From contig CAWDMA010000003.1 in assembly GCA_963803425.1 (NCBI GenBank), forward strand, positions 372,001-436,000: DNA of 64,000 nucleotides. The letters run 5' to 3'. Below the pieces are notes generated by a model, which saw only the letters and a program-made list of their open reading frames with translations, did not search any database and had not been told where the DNA came from. The position numbers and the translations under genes are program-made. This stretch comes from DASPWW01 sp963803425 (GTDB lineage Bacteria > Actinomycetota > Thermoleophilia > Solirubrobacterales > 70-9). Positions 42,395 through 51,348 of the stretch are shown here, piece after piece (within the stretch, counting starts at the first letter, position 1; each line of letters opens with the position of its first letter).

Positions 42395-43689
42395 TGGGCG
42401 CCTCCGTCCTCCGGCACGGCCTCGAGCTCGGCGTCTACGGAGATCAGCCCGCGCCTGTGCCTCGGGCCGTACACGAGGAAGTCGAGCACGTTGATGCTGT
42501 GCAGGGCGAGATCGCCGGGGTTTCGCTCCCGCGACACCCAGCACTTCACGAAGTAGCGCCCCGGGAGCAGCGGGTTCTGGACCGTGCCCTCGACTCGCGC
42601 CTGCTCGCCGGAGGCGAGCCGGTCGGGCTCGCCGTCCGCCCGGCTCAGCTTGGTGTTGACGACGAACACCTCGATCCCGTCCTGGTTCGTGAAGTGGAAG
42701 CTGAACTGGGGCCGGTCCAGGTCGCGCATCGCCTCGAACACGGCGCCGACCTTGATCGGTTCGCCCGCCTCGACGTTCTGGACCGGCTCGCCGGCCGCGT
42801 CGAGCAGCCACGAGTCGACCAGCCGCGCCTGGAACTCGGGCCTCACGTTGACGTCGCCGATCTTGCGGCGGCGCGCCGAGGCGTCGCCCGGACCCTCGAA
42901 GTTGATCCGCAGATAGAGGCGCTGCACCTCGTCGGGATCGCCGATGTAGGTGAGCTCGCCCTCGTGCAGCAGCATCGCCCGGTCGCAGAACGCGTCCACC
43001 GCGGACATGTCGTGCGTGACCAGGACGACGGTGCGGCCGGCGTCCCGCATCTCGTGGAACACGTCACGGCACTTCTGCTGGAACGCCGCGTCGCCGACCG
43101 CGAGCACCTCGTCGATCAGCAGGATCTCGGAGTCGGATTGCAGCATCACCGAGAACGCGAGCCGCACCTGCATCCCGGAGGAGTAGTTCTTCAGCTTCAG
43201 GTCGGCGAACTCGTGCAGCTCGGCGAAGTCGAGCACCGCGTCGACGCGGCTGCGCGCCTCGCGCTGGGACAGCCCCATCATCACCCCGTTCAGGATCACG
43301 TTCTCGCGGGCGCTGACGTCGGGGTTGAATCCGACCCCGAGCTCGATGAACGGGGCGGGGCGGTCGGCCATCATGATCCGCCCCGCGTCCGGGCGGTAGA
43401 TGCTGGCGAGGATCTTCAGCAGCGTGCTCTTCCCCGACCCGTTCTGGCCGACGATCCCGAAGAACTCGCCCCGATGGACGTCGAATGAGACGTCGCGGAG
43501 CGCGTGCAGCTCGCGGTACTCGACCCGGGCGAACGGGTGCACGATCCGCTCCTTGAACGAGTCGATCCTGTGGCTCGGGATCCGGAAGCTCTTCTCGACC
43601 CCGCGCGCCTCGATCGCGACCGGGGCGGCGGGCGTCGCGCCCTCCCCGTCGGCCCCGGTCTCGATCTCTGTCGATGTGTTCGTAGCCAC
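42391..43689 (-). CDS. ABC transporter ATPase with Wzt-like C-terminal domain
   Basis: The 432-residue protein has Walker A (GQNGSGKST), signature (YSSGMQ), Walker B (ILLIDEVLAVGD) and H-loop (VLVTHDMS). The C-terminal ~170 residues form a Wzt-like beta-sandwich, which in other exporters recognises the end cap of the glycan chain. That cap is often a methyl group, which fits the many methyltransferases nearby. GTG 43689 is the start. It overlaps the permease gene by 4 nt. Confidence 0.93.
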   Translation of the reverse strand: MATNTSTEIETGADGEGATPAAPVAIEARGVEKSFRIPSHRIDSFKERIVHPFARVEYRELHALRDVSFDVHRGEFFGIVGQNGSGKSTLLKILASIYRPDAGRIMMADRPAPFIELGVGFNPDVSARENVILNGVMMGLSQREARSRVDAVLDFAELHEFADLKLKNYSSGMQVRLAFSVMLQSDSEILLIDEVLAVGDAAFQQKCRDVFHEMRDAGRTVVLVTHDMSAVDAFCDRAMLLHEGELTYIGDPDEVQRLYLRINFEGPGDASARRRKIGDVNVRPEFQARLVDSWLLDAAGEPVQNVEAGEPIKVGAVFEAMRDLDRPQFSFHFTNQDGIEVFVVNTKLSRADGEPDRLASGEQARVEGTVQNPLLPGRYFVKCWVSRERNPGDLALHSINVLDFLVYGPRHRRGLISVDAELEAVPEDGGAQ

Positions 43690-43712
43690 GCGTCGCCCCC
43701 TGCCGGGGGCAC

Positions 43713-45179
43713 TCACTGTAGAGCGCGCCACCGCCGCAGTCGCTTCTGCTCGAATACGCCCGGAGGGGGGAGTCCGGCGTCGTGCCGGGAGCCGCGCGGG
43801 GTTGCGCGCCCATGGGTTCGGAGCGACACGATGTGCCGCCACAGCACCCCCTTCGCGAAGTACTCCTCGGCGCCGAGCGTCTCCCCGCGGCCGACCAGGG
43901 CGCGCGCGGGGCGGGTCATCAGCCACCCCAGCGCCACCGCGGAGCGCTCCGCGGCCGCGATCAGCGCCAGCGCCCGGCGCTTTCGCGGGGTGAGCGCGCC
44001 GCCGCACCGCAATCGCAGCACCTCGACCTGCACCCGGAGCGGGACGTAGCCGCGGAAGTAGCTCGTCCGCCACCCCGAGAGGAACTCGCGGATCGCGCGC
44101 CGCGCCCTCCTCAGTGCGCCGGCGCGGCCGCGGGCGCCCTCCTCGACGACCATCTTCCCCTGCACGGCGTCGACGTGCTGGACGTAGTCGTACAGCGGCC
44201 GCCGCACATACGCGAGATCGCCGCGCGCCATCGCGACGACGGCGAGCCAATGGTCGTGGAAGAGGTCGCCGGGCGCGTCCGGGAAGGGGAGCGCGGTCTC
44301 GACCACCTCGCGGCGGAGCAGCGAGGCCGCCCCCGGGACCGTGTTCGCGATCAGCATCGAGGCGAAGTTGGTGTGGTTGCTCCGCCGCCTCTCCCACAGG
44401 CTCGGCGCCAGCACCCGTCCGCCGTCGTCGACGAGCCGGGTGTCGCTGTACGCGAGCTGCGCGTCCCCGATCGCGGCCCGCAGGGTGGCGAGCTTGTCCG
44501 GGTACCAGCGGTCGTCCTGGTCGCACAGCGCGACCAGCTCCGCCTTGCGCGGAACCATCGTCAGAGCGCGCTCGAAGTTGCGGTAGAAGCCCACGTTCTC
44601 GCCAGAGCGCGACACCGTGAACCGCTCGTCGCCGCCGACGACCCGCTCGATCGTCTCGAGGTGCTCGGGGGCGGAGCAGTCGTCGCTGATCACGCACGTC
44701 CACCCGGTGTCGGTCTGCGCCCGCAGCGACTCGACCTGGACCTCGAACAGCGCCGCGTCCGGCTCGTAGGTGGCCATGCACACGGCGATCAGCCCGGATC
44801 CGGCACCCGTCCCCGGCTCGTACCCCGGCCCGGCGGGCTCCGTCACCTCGATCCGGCCCAGCTCGGCCTCCGTGGCGCCCCCGCCCGCGAGCCGGGCCCG
44901 GACCCCGAGCTCGACCGCGCTCCCCGGCTCGCCGGGGGTGACCGGGAGCGTCGCCCAGAACCCGCTGCGGTAGCTCCGCGGCCGCTCGCCGAGGCTGCGG
45001 TACAGGTCGAGTCTCGGCATCCGGGAGGCGGTCGGCCGGTGCGGCTCGCCGTCGACGAGCAGCTCCAGCGCGACGACGTCCGCCTCGGTGTGAAAGCAGC
45101 TCCCCAGCACGAATATCGCGGTGGCGCGGCCGGCCGGCAGCGCCGGCGGCGGGGGGATGTCCATTCGGAGCTCGAGCAC
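43713..45179 (-). CDS. Family 2 glycosyltransferase with N-terminal beta domain
   Basis: The 488-residue protein has a ~110-residue beta domain first (RATAIFVLGSCFHTEADVVAL), then a GT2 domain with VCMATYEPDAALF, SDDCSAPEHL, and the DXD-like CDQDDRWYPDKL. It continues with ANTVPGAASLLRR and HDHWLAVVAM, as in rhamnosyl- and galactofuranosyltransferases. The GTG start is 7 nt after TAACTT on the minus strand. It heads the minus operon GT-ATPase-permease-deacetylase. Confidence 0.9.
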   Translation of the reverse strand: MLELRMDIPPPPALPAGRATAIFVLGSCFHTEADVVALELLVDGEPHRPTASRMPRLDLYRSLGERPRSYRSGFWATLPVTPGEPGSAVELGVRARLAGGGATEAELGRIEVTEPAGPGYEPGTGAGSGLIAVCMATYEPDAALFEVQVESLRAQTDTGWTCVISDDCSAPEHLETIERVVGGDERFTVSRSGENVGFYRNFERALTMVPRKAELVALCDQDDRWYPDKLATLRAAIGDAQLAYSDTRLVDDGGRVLAPSLWERRRSNHTNFASMLIANTVPGAASLLRREVVETALPFPDAPGDLFHDHWLAVVAMARGDLAYVRRPLYDYVQHVDAVQGKMVVEEGARGRAGALRRARRAIREFLSGWRTSYFRGYVPLRVQVEVLRLRCGGALTPRKRRALALIAAAERSAVALGWLMTRPARALVGRGETLGAEEYFAKGVLWRHIVSLRTHGRATPRGSRHDAGLPPPGVFEQKRLRRWRALQ

Positions 45180-45186
45180 GGCGGCC

Positions 45187-45192
45187 AAGTTA
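45187..45192 (-). promoter_or_regulatory. -10 element TAACTT for the GT2-exporter operon
   Basis: TAACTT on the minus strand ends 7 nt before GTG 45179. The divergent TylF gene starts 50 nt to the right with its own TATGTT candidate (about 45213). Confidence 0.5.
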
Positions 45193-45241
45193 CGGAATCG
45201 GGGCGCCCCGGTATGTTCTTCAACTCGGCAGCGGCCCACCT

Positions 45242-46372
45242 ATGCCCACCAACCGAGCCACCTCCGAAGACGCCGCCGACGGCGAGGAGCGCGTCGACGT
45301 CGAGCATCCCGGCGAGGACGCGTTCCGCCGTGAGCACGCCCGCCGCGGGGCCGACCGCGAGATCCGCGCCGAGCGCCCCCGTCCCGAGGGGATGCGGTCC
45401 GCGTACCTGGAGCTGCTGAAGCTGACCCTGTGCGACCTCGCCGGGGCGGCGACGCTGTCGGTGACGAAGAGCGGCGACGACCGGGCGGCGCCCGAGCGGA
45501 TCTACTCGCGCGAGCTCGGCGCCGACGAGCTCGCGCTCCGCGCCAACGGGGTCGACTGGCCGTGGGGCGGCCTGACGATGGTCGGCCTGTCGCGGCTCGA
45601 CGACCTGCAGCGGTGCGTCGAGTCGATCGTCGCCGACGACGTACCCGGCGACCTGATCGAGGCGGGCGCGTGGCGCGGCGGGGCGTCGATCCTGATCCGC
45701 GCGACGCTCGACTCGCTGGGCGCCGACGACCGGACGCTGTGGGTGGCCGACTCCTTCCGCGGCCTGCCGCCGCCCGACGGGCGGCGCTTCCCGACCGACC
45801 GCGAGCTGGACCTGTCGAGCATGGACTACCTGTCCGCCCCTGTGGCCGAGGTGAAGTCGAACTTCGCCCGCTTCGGTCTCGGCGAGGGCGTCCGCTACGT
45901 CGAGGGGTTCTTTGCGGACACGCTGCCGCGGCTGCGGGGGACGCGGTGGTCGCTGGCGCGGCTGGACGGGGACAGCTACGAGGCGACCTGGCTCGGGCTC
46001 GAGGCGCTGTATCCGGGCCTGTCCGCCGGCGGGTACGTGATCGTGGACGACTACCTGCTGATCGAGGAGTGCCGGCGGGCGGTCGACGACTACCGCCGCG
46101 AGCACGGGATCGTCGAGCCGATCGAGGAGATCGACTGGAACAGCATCCGGTGGCGGCGCGAGACCGCGAACGAGTCGGCGCAGCGCAGCGACGCGGATCC
46201 GCCGCCGGACGCGGGCCGGGACGCCGCGCCGGCCGAGCGCGGTCGGGCCCGGATCCCGACCGAGCGCGAGCTGGAGCTGGAGCGCCAGGTGGGGGTGCTG
46301 CGCCGGGGCCGGTGGCCGATGCGATGGATCAGGCGGGCGCGGCGATCGGGCTCGGGACGCGGCGGTGGCTGA
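45242..46372 (+). CDS. TylF/macrocin O-methyltransferase family protein
   Basis: The 376-residue protein has a disordered acidic N-terminal ~50 residues and then the TylF/NovP fold: LTMVGLSRLDDLQRCVESI, GDLIEAGAWRGGASI, VADSFRGLPPPD, FADTLP and the metal-binding LDGDSYEATW with VIVDDY. These Mg-dependent enzymes methylate sugar hydroxyls. In this locus the substrate is probably a glycan sugar, not a macrolide. The basic C-terminal tail has a membrane-interacting look (RWPMRWIRRARR). The end overlaps the next gene by 8 nt. Confidence 0.9.
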   Translation: MPTNRATSEDAADGEERVDVEHPGEDAFRREHARRGADREIRAERPRPEGMRSAYLELLKLTLCDLAGAATLSVTKSGDDRAAPERIYSRELGADELALRANGVDWPWGGLTMVGLSRLDDLQRCVESIVADDVPGDLIEAGAWRGGASILIRATLDSLGADDRTLWVADSFRGLPPPDGRRFPTDRELDLSSMDYLSAPVAEVKSNFARFGLGEGVRYVEGFFADTLPRLRGTRWSLARLDGDSYEATWLGLEALYPGLSAGGYVIVDDYLLIEECRRAVDDYRREHGIVEPIEEIDWNSIRWRRETANESAQRSDADPPPDAGRDAAPAERGRARIPTERELELERQVGVLRRGRWPMRWIRRARRSGSGRGGG

Positions 46373-47501
46373 CGGGGGGCTCCCGGATGGGAGCATCGAC
46401 ACGCCGGAGCCCGGATCGGTCGTCGAGCGGGGGACCGTGCTCGCGACCGGATGGGCGCTCGGCCCCGACGGCCCGCTCGACGACCGGCTGCTGCTCACCG
46501 TCGACGATCGCCGCGGAAGCGGGGTGCGGCGCTCGTTCAGCCCGATCGAGGTGGCCCTGAAGCACTCCGAGGTCCCCGACGCGGGGTTCGGCGGGTGGGA
46601 CGCGCTCGTCGACCTGCGCGGGGTGCGGGGTCCGACGGTCGCGCTCGGCCTGCAGGCCCGGCGGGCGGACGGGGAGCTGGTCGAGCTCGGCCGAACCGAG
46701 CTCCGGGTGGAGCCGTTCCCGCGGCCTCCGGGAAGCCGGGCAGTGTTCACGATCGTCCAGAACGAGCCCGTGTTCCTGCCGCTGTGGCTGCGCCACTACT
46801 CGCGCCACTTCGAGCCGACCGACATCTACGTGCTCGACCACGACTCCGGGGACGGCAGCACCGACGGCCTCGAAGGGGCCTGCAACGTCGTCCGCGTGCA
46901 CCGCGATCGCAGCTTCGATCACGCGTGGCTGAAGGGGGTCGTCGAGGACTTCCAGGCGTTCCTGCTGCGCTCCTACGACGCTGTGCTGTTCGCCGAGGCG
47001 GACGAGTTCGTGGTCCCGGACCCTGCCGCCTACGGCGGCCTCGGCGCGTACATCGACCGGCTCGACGGCGTCGCCGCGTGCTGCACGGGCTTCAACGTCG
47101 TCCACTACCCGGACGAGGAGGAGCCGCTGCGGTTCGATCAGCCGATCCTCGCCCAGCGCGGATACTGGCACGCGGCGGAGCGGTGGTACTCGAAGCGGCT
47201 GCTCAGCAGGGCGCCGCTGTCGTGGCACTTCGGCTTCCACGACGAGCTCAACGCCCCCTGGGTCGAGCCCGACCCGGAGCTCTTCCTCGTCCACCTGCAC
47301 AGGGCCGACTACGAGTACTGCCTCGCTCGGCACAAGGGGGTCGCGGAGCGGCGCTGGTACGAGAAGGACCTGGAGCGCGACCTGGGCCGCCACTACCGCG
47401 CCGTGGAGGCGGACGAGTTCCGGGAGTGGTTCTTCGGCGGCTACGACCTCGAGGGCACCGATCGCGAGCCGATCCCGGACCGGCTCAAGCAGGCTCTGTG
47501 A
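46365..47501 (+). CDS. Family 92/2-like glycosyltransferase with N-terminal beta domain
   Basis: The 378-residue protein begins with a ~100-residue beta-sandwich (VVERGTVLATGWALGPDGPL), similar in plan to the N-terminal domain of the GT at 43713. The catalytic domain reads FTIVQNEPVFLPLWLRHYSRHF, IYVLDHDSGDGSTD and FAEADEFVVPDP (DXD-like), as in DUF23/GT92-type enzymes. GTG start inside the TylF gene end. It is convergent with FkbM, overlapping by 17 nt. Confidence 0.85.
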   Translation: MADGGLPDGSIDTPEPGSVVERGTVLATGWALGPDGPLDDRLLLTVDDRRGSGVRRSFSPIEVALKHSEVPDAGFGGWDALVDLRGVRGPTVALGLQARRADGELVELGRTELRVEPFPRPPGSRAVFTIVQNEPVFLPLWLRHYSRHFEPTDIYVLDHDSGDGSTDGLEGACNVVRVHRDRSFDHAWLKGVVEDFQAFLLRSYDAVLFAEADEFVVPDPAAYGGLGAYIDRLDGVAACCTGFNVVHYPDEEEPLRFDQPILAQRGYWHAAERWYSKRLLSRAPLSWHFGFHDELNAPWVEPDPELFLVHLHRADYEYCLARHKGVAERRWYEKDLERDLGRHYRAVEADEFREWFFGGYDLEGTDREPIPDRLKQAL

Positions 47502-48456
47502 GGGCGGAGTGCCTCGGTGTCCATCGGATGTTGAACGGCCACCCGCCGACCTGCTCGATGTGGCGGGCGAGCTCTTCGTCGGTGACCGGCACGATCTCTC
47601 CGCGGTGCTCGTCCACCAACTCCACCGGACCAGACTCTCGAAGGGTTGCGATCCACTCCAACGGAGCCGTCCCCGCCCGCGCCAGCGAGCTGGGGTGGCA
47701 CTCGATGAACACCGTTGGCGCATTGGCGCGAGCGAGCGAGTCGCGCATCCCTGCCACGGCCTCCACCTCGGCCCCCTCGACGTCGAACTTCGCCACGTCC
47801 ACGGACCGTCCGGCGAGCACGTCGTCCAGGGTCACGCACCGCACCTCGACCGAGGAGCGCAGCGCCTCGGACCCGGCTCTCGACTCCCGGGCGCCGTCGG
47901 GGAAGCCTCCCCTGGGGTCGACGGAGCTCGTCGCCCGCATCGAGACGTCCAGGTTCGAGTCCAAGTGGAGGCGGGCCGATCCGGGCCGGTCCGCCGCCGC
48001 GGCACCGACGATCTCCACCCTGTCGGCGACCCCGTTCGCCTCCACGTTCACCCGCAGCGCCTTCAGGTTCACCGGGTCGGGCTCCAGCGCGATCACGGTT
48101 CCCTCGGGCCCGACCCGCTTCGCCGCAACCACGGTGTGCATGCCGATGTGCGCTCCGCAGTCCACGACGAGCATGCCCTGCTCCACCGTGTCCTCGAACA
48201 GGCCGAGCTGGGACATCGTCGAGCCGAACCCGCCCTCCACCGCGAGCCGCAGGTAGCGCCCGTGGTGAACCAGCGATCCGGCGATCCTGATCCCGTCCAA
48301 CTCGATCGCGTAACGATCGCCGCTGATCGCCGCGGCTGCGGCCCGGGTGCGGGCGGCAAGTGAGGACCTGCCGCGATCCTGGAGCCGCTCGGACGCCGTC
48401 AGCCCGGCGTTTGCGATCGCCACCCGCGGACCGCGGGCTCGGCTGGCGGTGCGCAT
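47485..48456 (-). CDS. FkbM-family methyltransferase
   Basis: The 323-residue protein has SAM motif I VVDCGAHIGMHTVVAAKRVG and the second acidic motif ALEPDPVNLKALRVN. The FkbM signature VAKFDVEGAEVEAVAGM and a C-terminal FIECHP follow. FkbM enzymes methylate sugar hydroxyls. It lies 10 nt downstream of a sulfotransferase on the same strand, so the two may act on one glycan. Confidence 0.92.
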   Translation of the reverse strand: MRTASRARGPRVAIANAGLTASERLQDRGRSSLAARTRAAAAAISGDRYAIELDGIRIAGSLVHHGRYLRLAVEGGFGSTMSQLGLFEDTVEQGMLVVDCGAHIGMHTVVAAKRVGPEGTVIALEPDPVNLKALRVNVEANGVADRVEIVGAAAADRPGSARLHLDSNLDVSMRATSSVDPRGGFPDGARESRAGSEALRSSVEVRCVTLDDVLAGRSVDVAKFDVEGAEVEAVAGMRDSLARANAPTVFIECHPSSLARAGTAPLEWIATLRESGPVELVDEHRGEIVPVTDEELARHIEQVGGWPFNIRWTPRHSALTEPA

Positions 48457-48466
48457 CCCGATGCTC

Positions 48467-49105
48467 CTAGCCCGCCCGCTCTCGGCCCGCCATCGTGCGG
48501 AAGTCGGCGGTCGTGTTCACGTGCGGGAACGGCTCCGCCGGCGCCGCAACCCCCAGCGCCGCGCAGATCGGCTCCCAGCCGTCGGCCGGGCGCCACTCGA
48601 CCAGCCGGTCGGCAGGGACCGACTCGCGGACGGCGTCGTTGTGCCGCGCGTAGGCACGCTTCGCCGGCCCCTCCTCGAACCACTCCGGCGTGAACCGCTG
48701 GTCGAAGGTGCGCACGGTCAGCTCCCGCGCGGGCGCCAGCGCCTGCTCCAGGGGGTCGCCCCGCTTCGGGTTCCGGAGCACCTCCGCGACCGTGCTCTCG
48801 AAGCTCCGCCACCACGAGTCCGGGTCGCGCAGCGACAGGACCACGATTGCGTTCGGGTACGCCGCGGCAAGCTCGCGGAACATCAGCGCAGCAGTCATGT
48901 CGACGACCGAGCTGTAGTCGGCGAACAGCGCGTCCCAGTCGGGCTCGCCGCCGTCTAACGCTTCGGACCAGACGGCGACGTGGTCCGGGTTGCGGAGGAT
49001 GTCGTTGTTGTCGTAGCAGGAGCCGCCCAGAAGCCGCTCCAGCGCCACCTTCAGGGACTGGGTGCCGGTGCGGCCCGCGCCGGCGCCGATCGCCTCTATC
49101 GACAT
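48467..49105 (-). CDS. Sulfotransferase family protein (copy 1)
   Basis: The 212-residue protein has the PAPS 5'-phosphosulfate loop (GAGRTGTQSLKVALE) at its N-terminus and the second PAPS motif VVLSLRDPDSWW. Its C-terminal region is ERHNDAV-like (YARHNDAVRESVPADRLVEW). It belongs to the Sulfotransfer_4 type, acting on small molecules or glycans. It has a close paralogue at 50652. Start ATG is 6 nt after TACGCT on the minus strand. Confidence 0.9.
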   Translation of the reverse strand: MSIEAIGAGAGRTGTQSLKVALERLLGGSCYDNNDILRNPDHVAVWSEALDGGEPDWDALFADYSSVVDMTAALMFRELAAAYPNAIVVLSLRDPDSWWRSFESTVAEVLRNPKRGDPLEQALAPARELTVRTFDQRFTPEWFEEGPAKRAYARHNDAVRESVPADRLVEWRPADGWEPICAALGVAAPAEPFPHVNTTADFRTMAGRERAG

Positions 49106-49111
49106 CTGGCC

Positions 49112-49117
49112 AGCGTA
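49112..49117 (-). promoter_or_regulatory. -10 element TACGCT for sulfotransferase copy 1
   Basis: TACGCT on the minus strand ends 6 nt before ATG 49105. It lies between this gene and the end of the upstream methyltransferase fusion. Confidence 0.5.
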
Positions 49118-49129
49118 GCCGCGGACCCG

Positions 49130-50599
49130 CTAGGCGGGGTTGCGCGCGAACGCCCACACCTGGATCGGGAAGTCGGGCTCGTTCCGCAGCGAGTGCCACG
49201 GCCGGTACGCGGCCCACCGGCTGAAGTTGGCCTCGATCACCTTCCGGTTCCCCCACCCCTCGACGGTCTCGACCTCGAGCCCGGCATCCTCCAGCAGCCT
49301 CCGCAGCCCGTTCGGCGTGAACCGCCAGAAGTCCCGCATCCCGAACATCAGCAGCTCGTGTACGCGGACGAGGAACGGCGTGGAGACGATCACGTGCCCG
49401 CCCGGCGCGCACAGGCCGCGCAGGTTCGCGACCGCCGCACGGAGGTCGGCGATGTGCTCGAGCACCTGCTCGCAGATCACGACGTCGTACGTGCCCGGCT
49501 GCTCCAGCGGCGCGGCAAGGTCGAACTCCGGGTACATCAGGCTCGAGTACTCGCGCCACGGCTTTCCGGAATGGGACTCGCCGCTGATCTCCGTCGCTGT
49601 GCACCGCTCCGGCGGCAGCTCCGCGATGTAGGCGTCGACGGCGCGGTTCAGCACGATCCGCTGCCAGTGGCGATCGGACTCGGCGCCGGCGTCCGGCGTG
49701 AGGATGTCGCGGCCGCGAAAGCCGCGGCTGGCGGGCTCGCGCTCTGGCACCCTCTCAGGCGCTGGCTCGTGCTCCAGCCGCTGCTGCAGATCCAGCACCT
49801 GGCCGATGTGGTCGTGCTCGCGCGCGATGTGGAAGACCCGGTTCGCCTCCAGCCGGGCGAGGATGGGGTTGCGGTCCAGCGGCTCCAGGATCCGCGCGAC
49901 CTCGTCCGCCCACGGCGCCGCGGTCGGCCACAGCACCGCCACCCCGAAGAACGCGGGCACGATCGCGAGCGAGACGTCGTCGCGGTCCTCGAGGAAGTCG
50001 TCGATCGCCGTCATCACTCCGTTCCGGGGCCCGCCCTCGCGCTCGGCGACCGCCGGGTAGGGCAGCCCGCCGTCGGCGATCCCCTCCTCGCCGGGGAACA
50101 GCCGCGCGCTCTCGGCGACCGGGTTGCGGTGCTCGGCGGGGACCCGGTCCCGTGCCGCGTAGGCGTCCCGGCGCCCGTGAGGCCACAGCACGTCGTGGAG
50201 CACGATCAGCGGCAGAAACCGCCCTTCGGCGCGCTCGGCGATCAGCCGCAGCTCCTCGCTCACCGTGTAGTAGTTGTGGTCGCCGTCGACGATCACCGCG
50301 TCCGGCGCGGGGATCTCGGCCAGCGCCTCGTGGCTGGTCTGACGCAGCAGCGTCAGCGCGTCGTCCGGCTCGGCGAGCTCGGCCAGCGCCGGCTGGGGCT
50401 CCGGGTCGATCGCGGTCACCCGGGCGCCCGAGGCCTGTGCCCACGCAAGCAGCTCGGCGGTCAGATCGCCGGCGTACGACCCCACCTCGACCACCGACCG
50501 CGCCCCGGCCGCCTCCAGCAGTGCGACCAGCAGCTCCAGCATGTTCGCGAGCGAGTGGCCTACCCGGTCGGGGTCGCGTCCGCGCAGGTTCTGGTCCAT
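49130..50599 (-). CDS. Two-domain methyltransferase fusion (Methyltransf_24-like plus second SAM domain)
   Basis: Residues 1-240 match the protein encoded at 52251 closely: NLRGRDP, GHSLANMLELL, VEVGSYAGDLTAELL, VIVDGDHNYYTV and LHDVLWPHGRRD. Residues ~290-489 form a second SAM domain with YDVVICEQVLEHIADLRAAV and RFTPNGLRRLLEDAGLEVE. The join is a linker with QQRLEHEPAPERVPERE. Fusion of two methyltransferase-like domains suggests two sequential methylations or one catalytic and one structural domain. Confidence 0.85.
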   Translation of the reverse strand: MDQNLRGRDPDRVGHSLANMLELLVALLEAAGARSVVEVGSYAGDLTAELLAWAQASGARVTAIDPEPQPALAELAEPDDALTLLRQTSHEALAEIPAPDAVIVDGDHNYYTVSEELRLIAERAEGRFLPLIVLHDVLWPHGRRDAYAARDRVPAEHRNPVAESARLFPGEEGIADGGLPYPAVAEREGGPRNGVMTAIDDFLEDRDDVSLAIVPAFFGVAVLWPTAAPWADEVARILEPLDRNPILARLEANRVFHIAREHDHIGQVLDLQQRLEHEPAPERVPEREPASRGFRGRDILTPDAGAESDRHWQRIVLNRAVDAYIAELPPERCTATEISGESHSGKPWREYSSLMYPEFDLAAPLEQPGTYDVVICEQVLEHIADLRAAVANLRGLCAPGGHVIVSTPFLVRVHELLMFGMRDFWRFTPNGLRRLLEDAGLEVETVEGWGNRKVIEANFSRWAAYRPWHSLRNEPDFPIQVWAFARNPA

Positions 50600-50635
50600 G
50601 GGTCAGGGCCACCGCACCCTTGGCGGCGACGGGGC

Positions 50636-50642
50636 TACCTTA
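50636..50642. promoter_or_regulatory. Bidirectional -10 TACCTTA between methyltransferase fusion and sulfotransferase 2
   Basis: TACCTT (plus) is 10 nt before ATG 50652. The complement read on the minus strand gives TAAGGT, shifted one base, which serves the fusion gene starting at 50599. One 7-bp element can serve both directions. Confidence 0.5.
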
Positions 50643-50651
50643 CCGGCCGAG

Positions 50652-51278
50652 ATGGCATTGGAAGCGATCGGAGCCGGCCTCGGTCGCACCGGGACGCAGT
50701 CATTGAGGTTTGCCCTTGAGCGGCTGCTCGGCGGCCCGTGCTACTTCATGCGCACGCTGCTGTTCCATCCGGAGCACCTTCGCGTGTGGGAGTCGGCGCT
50801 TGCCGGCGAGGCGGCCGACTGGGATGCCGTGTTCGGGGAGTGTCGCTCGACAGTGGATTGGACCGCCGCGCTGTACTTCAGGGAGCTCGCCGACGCGTAT
50901 CCCGACGCGCTCGTCGTCCTCTCGCTGCGCGATCCGGACAGGTGGTGGCCGAGCGTGAACAGCACCGTGTTCGAGGCCCTGCGGGCGGACCGGCAGGACG
51001 ATCCGCTGGCGCGTGCCCTCGAGCCGACCAGGCAGTTCACCCTGAGGACTCTGGAGACACGGTTCACGCCGGATTGGAACGACGAGGTGGAGGCGAAGGC
51101 AGCATTCGAACGCCACAACGACGCCGTCAGGACGGCGATCCCTCCGGATCGCCTGATCGAGTGGCGTCCCGCTGACGGCTGGGGGCCGATCTGTGCCGCC
51201 CTCGGCGTGCCGGCGCCTGCCGAGCCGTTTCCGCATGCCAACACCGCGGCGGAGTTCCAGGAGCGACATCGGCTGTAG
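50652..51278 (+). CDS. Sulfotransferase family protein (copy 2)
   Basis: The 208-residue protein aligns end to end with copy 1: GAGLGRTGTQSLRFALERLL, VVLSLRDPDRWWPS, RHNDAVRTAIPPDRLIEWRPADGW and PAEPFPHANT. Residues in the likely acceptor pocket differ (CYFMRTLLFHPEHLRVW against CYDNNDILRNPDHVAVW), suggesting a different acceptor. It is transcribed opposite to copy 1, with the fusion methyltransferase between them. Confidence 0.9.
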   Translation: MALEAIGAGLGRTGTQSLRFALERLLGGPCYFMRTLLFHPEHLRVWESALAGEAADWDAVFGECRSTVDWTAALYFRELADAYPDALVVLSLRDPDRWWPSVNSTVFEALRADRQDDPLARALEPTRQFTLRTLETRFTPDWNDEVEAKAAFERHNDAVRTAIPPDRLIEWRPADGWGPICAALGVPAPAEPFPHANTAAEFQERHRL

Positions 51279-51294
51279 CGCCGGTACCCCGGCG
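51279..51294 (+). terminator. Hairpin after sulfotransferase copy 2
   Basis: CGCCGG/CCGGCG with a TACC loop begins right after the stop codon and is followed by a short T-run (TATTTT), a fair intrinsic terminator for this genome. Confidence 0.5.
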
Positions 51295-51348
51295 GCCCGC
51301 TATTTTCCCCGTCCCGGGCGCGCAGGGGCGCCACATCACGCGCTGATC

